A stretch of DNA of 64,000 nucleotides from assembly GCF_037478305.1 (NCBI RefSeq), contig NZ_JBBGAZ010000002.1:309940-373939 (forward strand), given 5' to 3'. Below the pieces are notes generated by a model. The model made no database searches. It was not told the DNA's origin and saw only the letters and a program-made list of their open reading frames with translations. Each line of letters starts with the position of its first letter. Position 1 is the first letter of the stretch. The stretch is from Cognatishimia coralii (GTDB lineage: Bacteria > Pseudomonadota > Alphaproteobacteria > Rhodobacterales > Rhodobacteraceae). Below, in pieces: positions 62,921-64,000 of the stretch. The translations under genes were made by a program, and so were the position numbers.

Positions 62921-63820
62921 ATGGCTTTCGGCGTCTTCATCCACCGCAGCGACTCGATCTACGACGATATTCCCTCGGAGCGGTATCAGTTTCCCAAGCA
63001 ATACCTCTCTCGCGCCCAACAGTGCGAAGGGGATTGGATCGTCTACCTGGAGCCAAGCAAGGTCAAAGAGACCAAAGGCTATTTTGCTGTCGCTATGGTC
63101 CAGGAGATCATTCCGGATCCTAGGAAACCGGACATGTTCTTGGCCGTGATTGAGCCGGGAACGTATCTTGATTTCGGCGACCCAGTTTCATTCCGGGACG
63201 AGAATTCGATCATCGAAAGAGGATTGCTGAACGATCAAGGCAAGATATCTGGACGCGCGCAAGCTGCGGTAAGAGCCCTTTCAGCTGAAGACTTTGCCCG
63301 AATAGTCGAACGTGGACTTGGACGAGATGAGGGCATCCTGCCTCGCGTAGGCGGCATGATGCAAATGCCTGGGTTTCAAGATGCTCAAACACCTTTCCAA
63401 CACCTGCCTGCACGGGAACGCGTCAACCAGCTGACCAACCGCGCGGTTCGCGATCGAAATTTCAGAAAGAACGTCCTGCGCGCCTACGGCGAGCGCTGCG
63501 CCATCACTGGTTTACGTCTGATCAATGGCGGCGGCCGTGCCGAAGTGGAAGCCGCTCATATCAGACCTGTAGAGCATGACGGCCCCGACATTGTCAGCAA
63601 CGGTCTCGCCCTGTCCGGAACCGCGCATTGGATGTTTGATCGGGGCCTCGTTGGATTAGCCGACGACCTGACTATTCTGGTTTCCCGCCAAAGCAATGAC
63701 ATCGAAGCCGTGACATCGATGATCAACTCATCCGGCAAGATCTTGGTGCCGGACCGCCTCGCCAACCGGCCAAGGACTGAGTTTGTAACCTGGCACAGAG
63801 AGAACTGTTTCAAGCATTAA
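62921..63820 (+). CDS. HNH endonuclease with a distinct N-terminal domain
   Basis: 299 residues. The C-terminal third is an HNH nuclease of the HNH_2 type: C193 in RCAITGL, H213 in EAAHIRPVEHDG, N227 in VSNGLAL and H236 in TAHWMFDRG. The N-terminal ~115 residues (GVFIHRSDSIYDDIPSERYQ, GDWIVYLEPSK, FLAVIEPGTYLDF) form a separate beta-rich domain that could read modified bases, like PUA/EVE/SRA domains; this is inference. It resembles predicted restriction endonucleases of the COG3440 sort. No methylase is adjacent. Confidence 0.82.
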   Translation: MAFGVFIHRSDSIYDDIPSERYQFPKQYLSRAQQCEGDWIVYLEPSKVKETKGYFAVAMVQEIIPDPRKPDMFLAVIEPGTYLDFGDPVSFRDENSIIERGLLNDQGKISGRAQAAVRALSAEDFARIVERGLGRDEGILPRVGGMMQMPGFQDAQTPFQHLPARERVNQLTNRAVRDRNFRKNVLRAYGERCAITGLRLINGGGRAEVEAAHIRPVEHDGPDIVSNGLALSGTAHWMFDRGLVGLADDLTILVSRQSNDIEAVTSMINSSGKILVPDRLANRPRTEFVTWHRENCFKH

Positions 63821-63872
63821 CGATACTCAGTGCGGACCTTGGTGCAAAACGCAGCTAACGGCAGAAAAGAGC

Positions 63873-64000
63873 CTATTCTGTTGAAAAACTCACCCTTGAT
63901 CGAGGCCGAAGTCACTGATTCAATTTCCATATTGAACGGGGGATTGAGTGATGATGGGACCGAGACAAGAAGCGCAGGCGGCTTTGTTTTACGAGTTTTC
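63873..64000 (+). mobile_element. Left end of an IS1182-like insertion sequence (cut by window edge)
   Basis: A sequence like TATTCTGTTGAAAAACTCA near 63874 resembles terminal repeats of this IS group, and a transposase start follows at 63951. The exact end cannot be fixed without the other terminus. Confidence 0.45.
63951..64000 (+). CDS. IS1182-family transposase, first 16 residues only
   Basis: The visible codons read MMGPRQEAQAALFYEF, which I recognise as the N-terminus of IS1182-family transposases. The rest lies outside the window. Confidence 0.5.
   Translation, partial: MMGPRQEAQAALFYEF

Larger units (their letters stand above)
60670..64000. mobile_element. Integrative element inserted at tRNA-Arg(CCU), continuing past the window
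   Basis: The left boundary is the tRNA fragment. Inside are a tyrosine integrase reading toward the boundary, a small DNA-binding protein, a divergent XRE regulator, a small membrane protein, an HNH endonuclease and an IS start. No phage structural or conjugation genes are visible in the 3.3 kb present, so prophage and genomic island remain possible. Confidence 0.8.

Overview
The window looks like a chromosome segment of a marine alphaproteobacterium of the roseobacter group (Rhodobacterales). The evidence is the gene content: rnd-lptC-lptA-lptB-hpf-ptsN in one run, a BetI/ChoXWV choline uptake locus, a DddQ-like cupin, glycosyltransferases with a DUF5928-type tail, a PstS-OmpA fusion, and a dnaK promoter matching the alphaproteobacterial RpoH pattern CTTG-N17-CCCTATAT. 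No rRNA, intact tRNA or CRISPR array was seen. The last 3.3 kb is an integrated element that continues past the right edge.

Layout. (1) 1-7.4 kb holds housekeeping and repair genes: the end of a PBP/OmpA fusion, radC, dnaJ, dnaK, alkB, and a translationally coupled pair of an ABC-2 export permease and an SH3 protein. (2) 7.5-15 kb is a surface-glycan block: cysQ, galU, two paralogous family-2 glycosyltransferases, a GT14/DUF5928 protein and a protein with two sulfotransferase-like domains. (3) 15-18.8 kb is the leftward run rnd-lptC-lptA-lptB-hpf-ptsN, without the rpoN often found between lptB and hpf. (4) 18.9-24.7 kb holds a DUF4202 protein, a KefB/C-type antiporter with its KefF-like partner, and a YqiJ/flotillin pair. 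(5) 24.9-38.8 kb is a galactoside catabolic locus: ABC transporter, IclR regulator, GH4 and GH42 glycosidases, and candidates for every step of an oxidative (De Ley-Doudoroff) galactose route (SDR dehydrogenase, SMP-30 lactonase, IlvD/Edd dehydratase, DgoK, DgoA), with a DMSP-lyase-like cupin downstream. (6) 38.8-47.6 kb holds a PHP phosphoesterase, a dimethylglycine/sarcosine dehydrogenase-type flavoprotein, a GcvA-like LysR regulator, a lipoprotein subtilase with an autotransporter-like C-terminus, a PfkB sugar kinase behind a LacI-type operator, and an AbrB-family transporter. (7) 47.6-51.8 kb holds betI, choXWV and a ClpP-fold lipoprotein. (8) 51.9-60.6 kb holds an acyl-CoA synthetase, a complete branched-chain-type ABC transporter, a TetR regulator and an unrecognised secreted protein. 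(9) 60.67-64 kb is an integrative element at the 3' end of a tRNA-Arg(CCU) gene: integrase, small DNA-binding protein, XRE repressor, small membrane protein, HNH endonuclease and the start of an IS1182-like element.

How the genes work together. Region 5 can import an oligosaccharide, cleave alpha- and beta-galactosides, and carry galactose to pyruvate and glyceraldehyde-3-phosphate. Region 2 can make an activated sugar, assemble a glycan, sulfate it and clear the PAP by-product; the nearby ABC-2 permease may export it. Regions 6 and 7 handle choline-derived methylated amines.

Three genome-scale patterns stand out. Five of the eight native convergent gene pairs overlap by exactly four bases through interlocked stop codons, one overlaps by eleven, and the two with a gap both carry tandem perfect hairpins. 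All three complete transporter operons carry a stable hairpin just after the solute-binding-protein gene. Two solute-binding genes (and, from the few codons checked, dnaK) strongly prefer CCA for proline, unlike the permease beside them. The most promising leads are the tandem sulfotransferase/glycan block, the lipoprotein subtilase autotransporter and the HNH module of the tRNA-Arg element.
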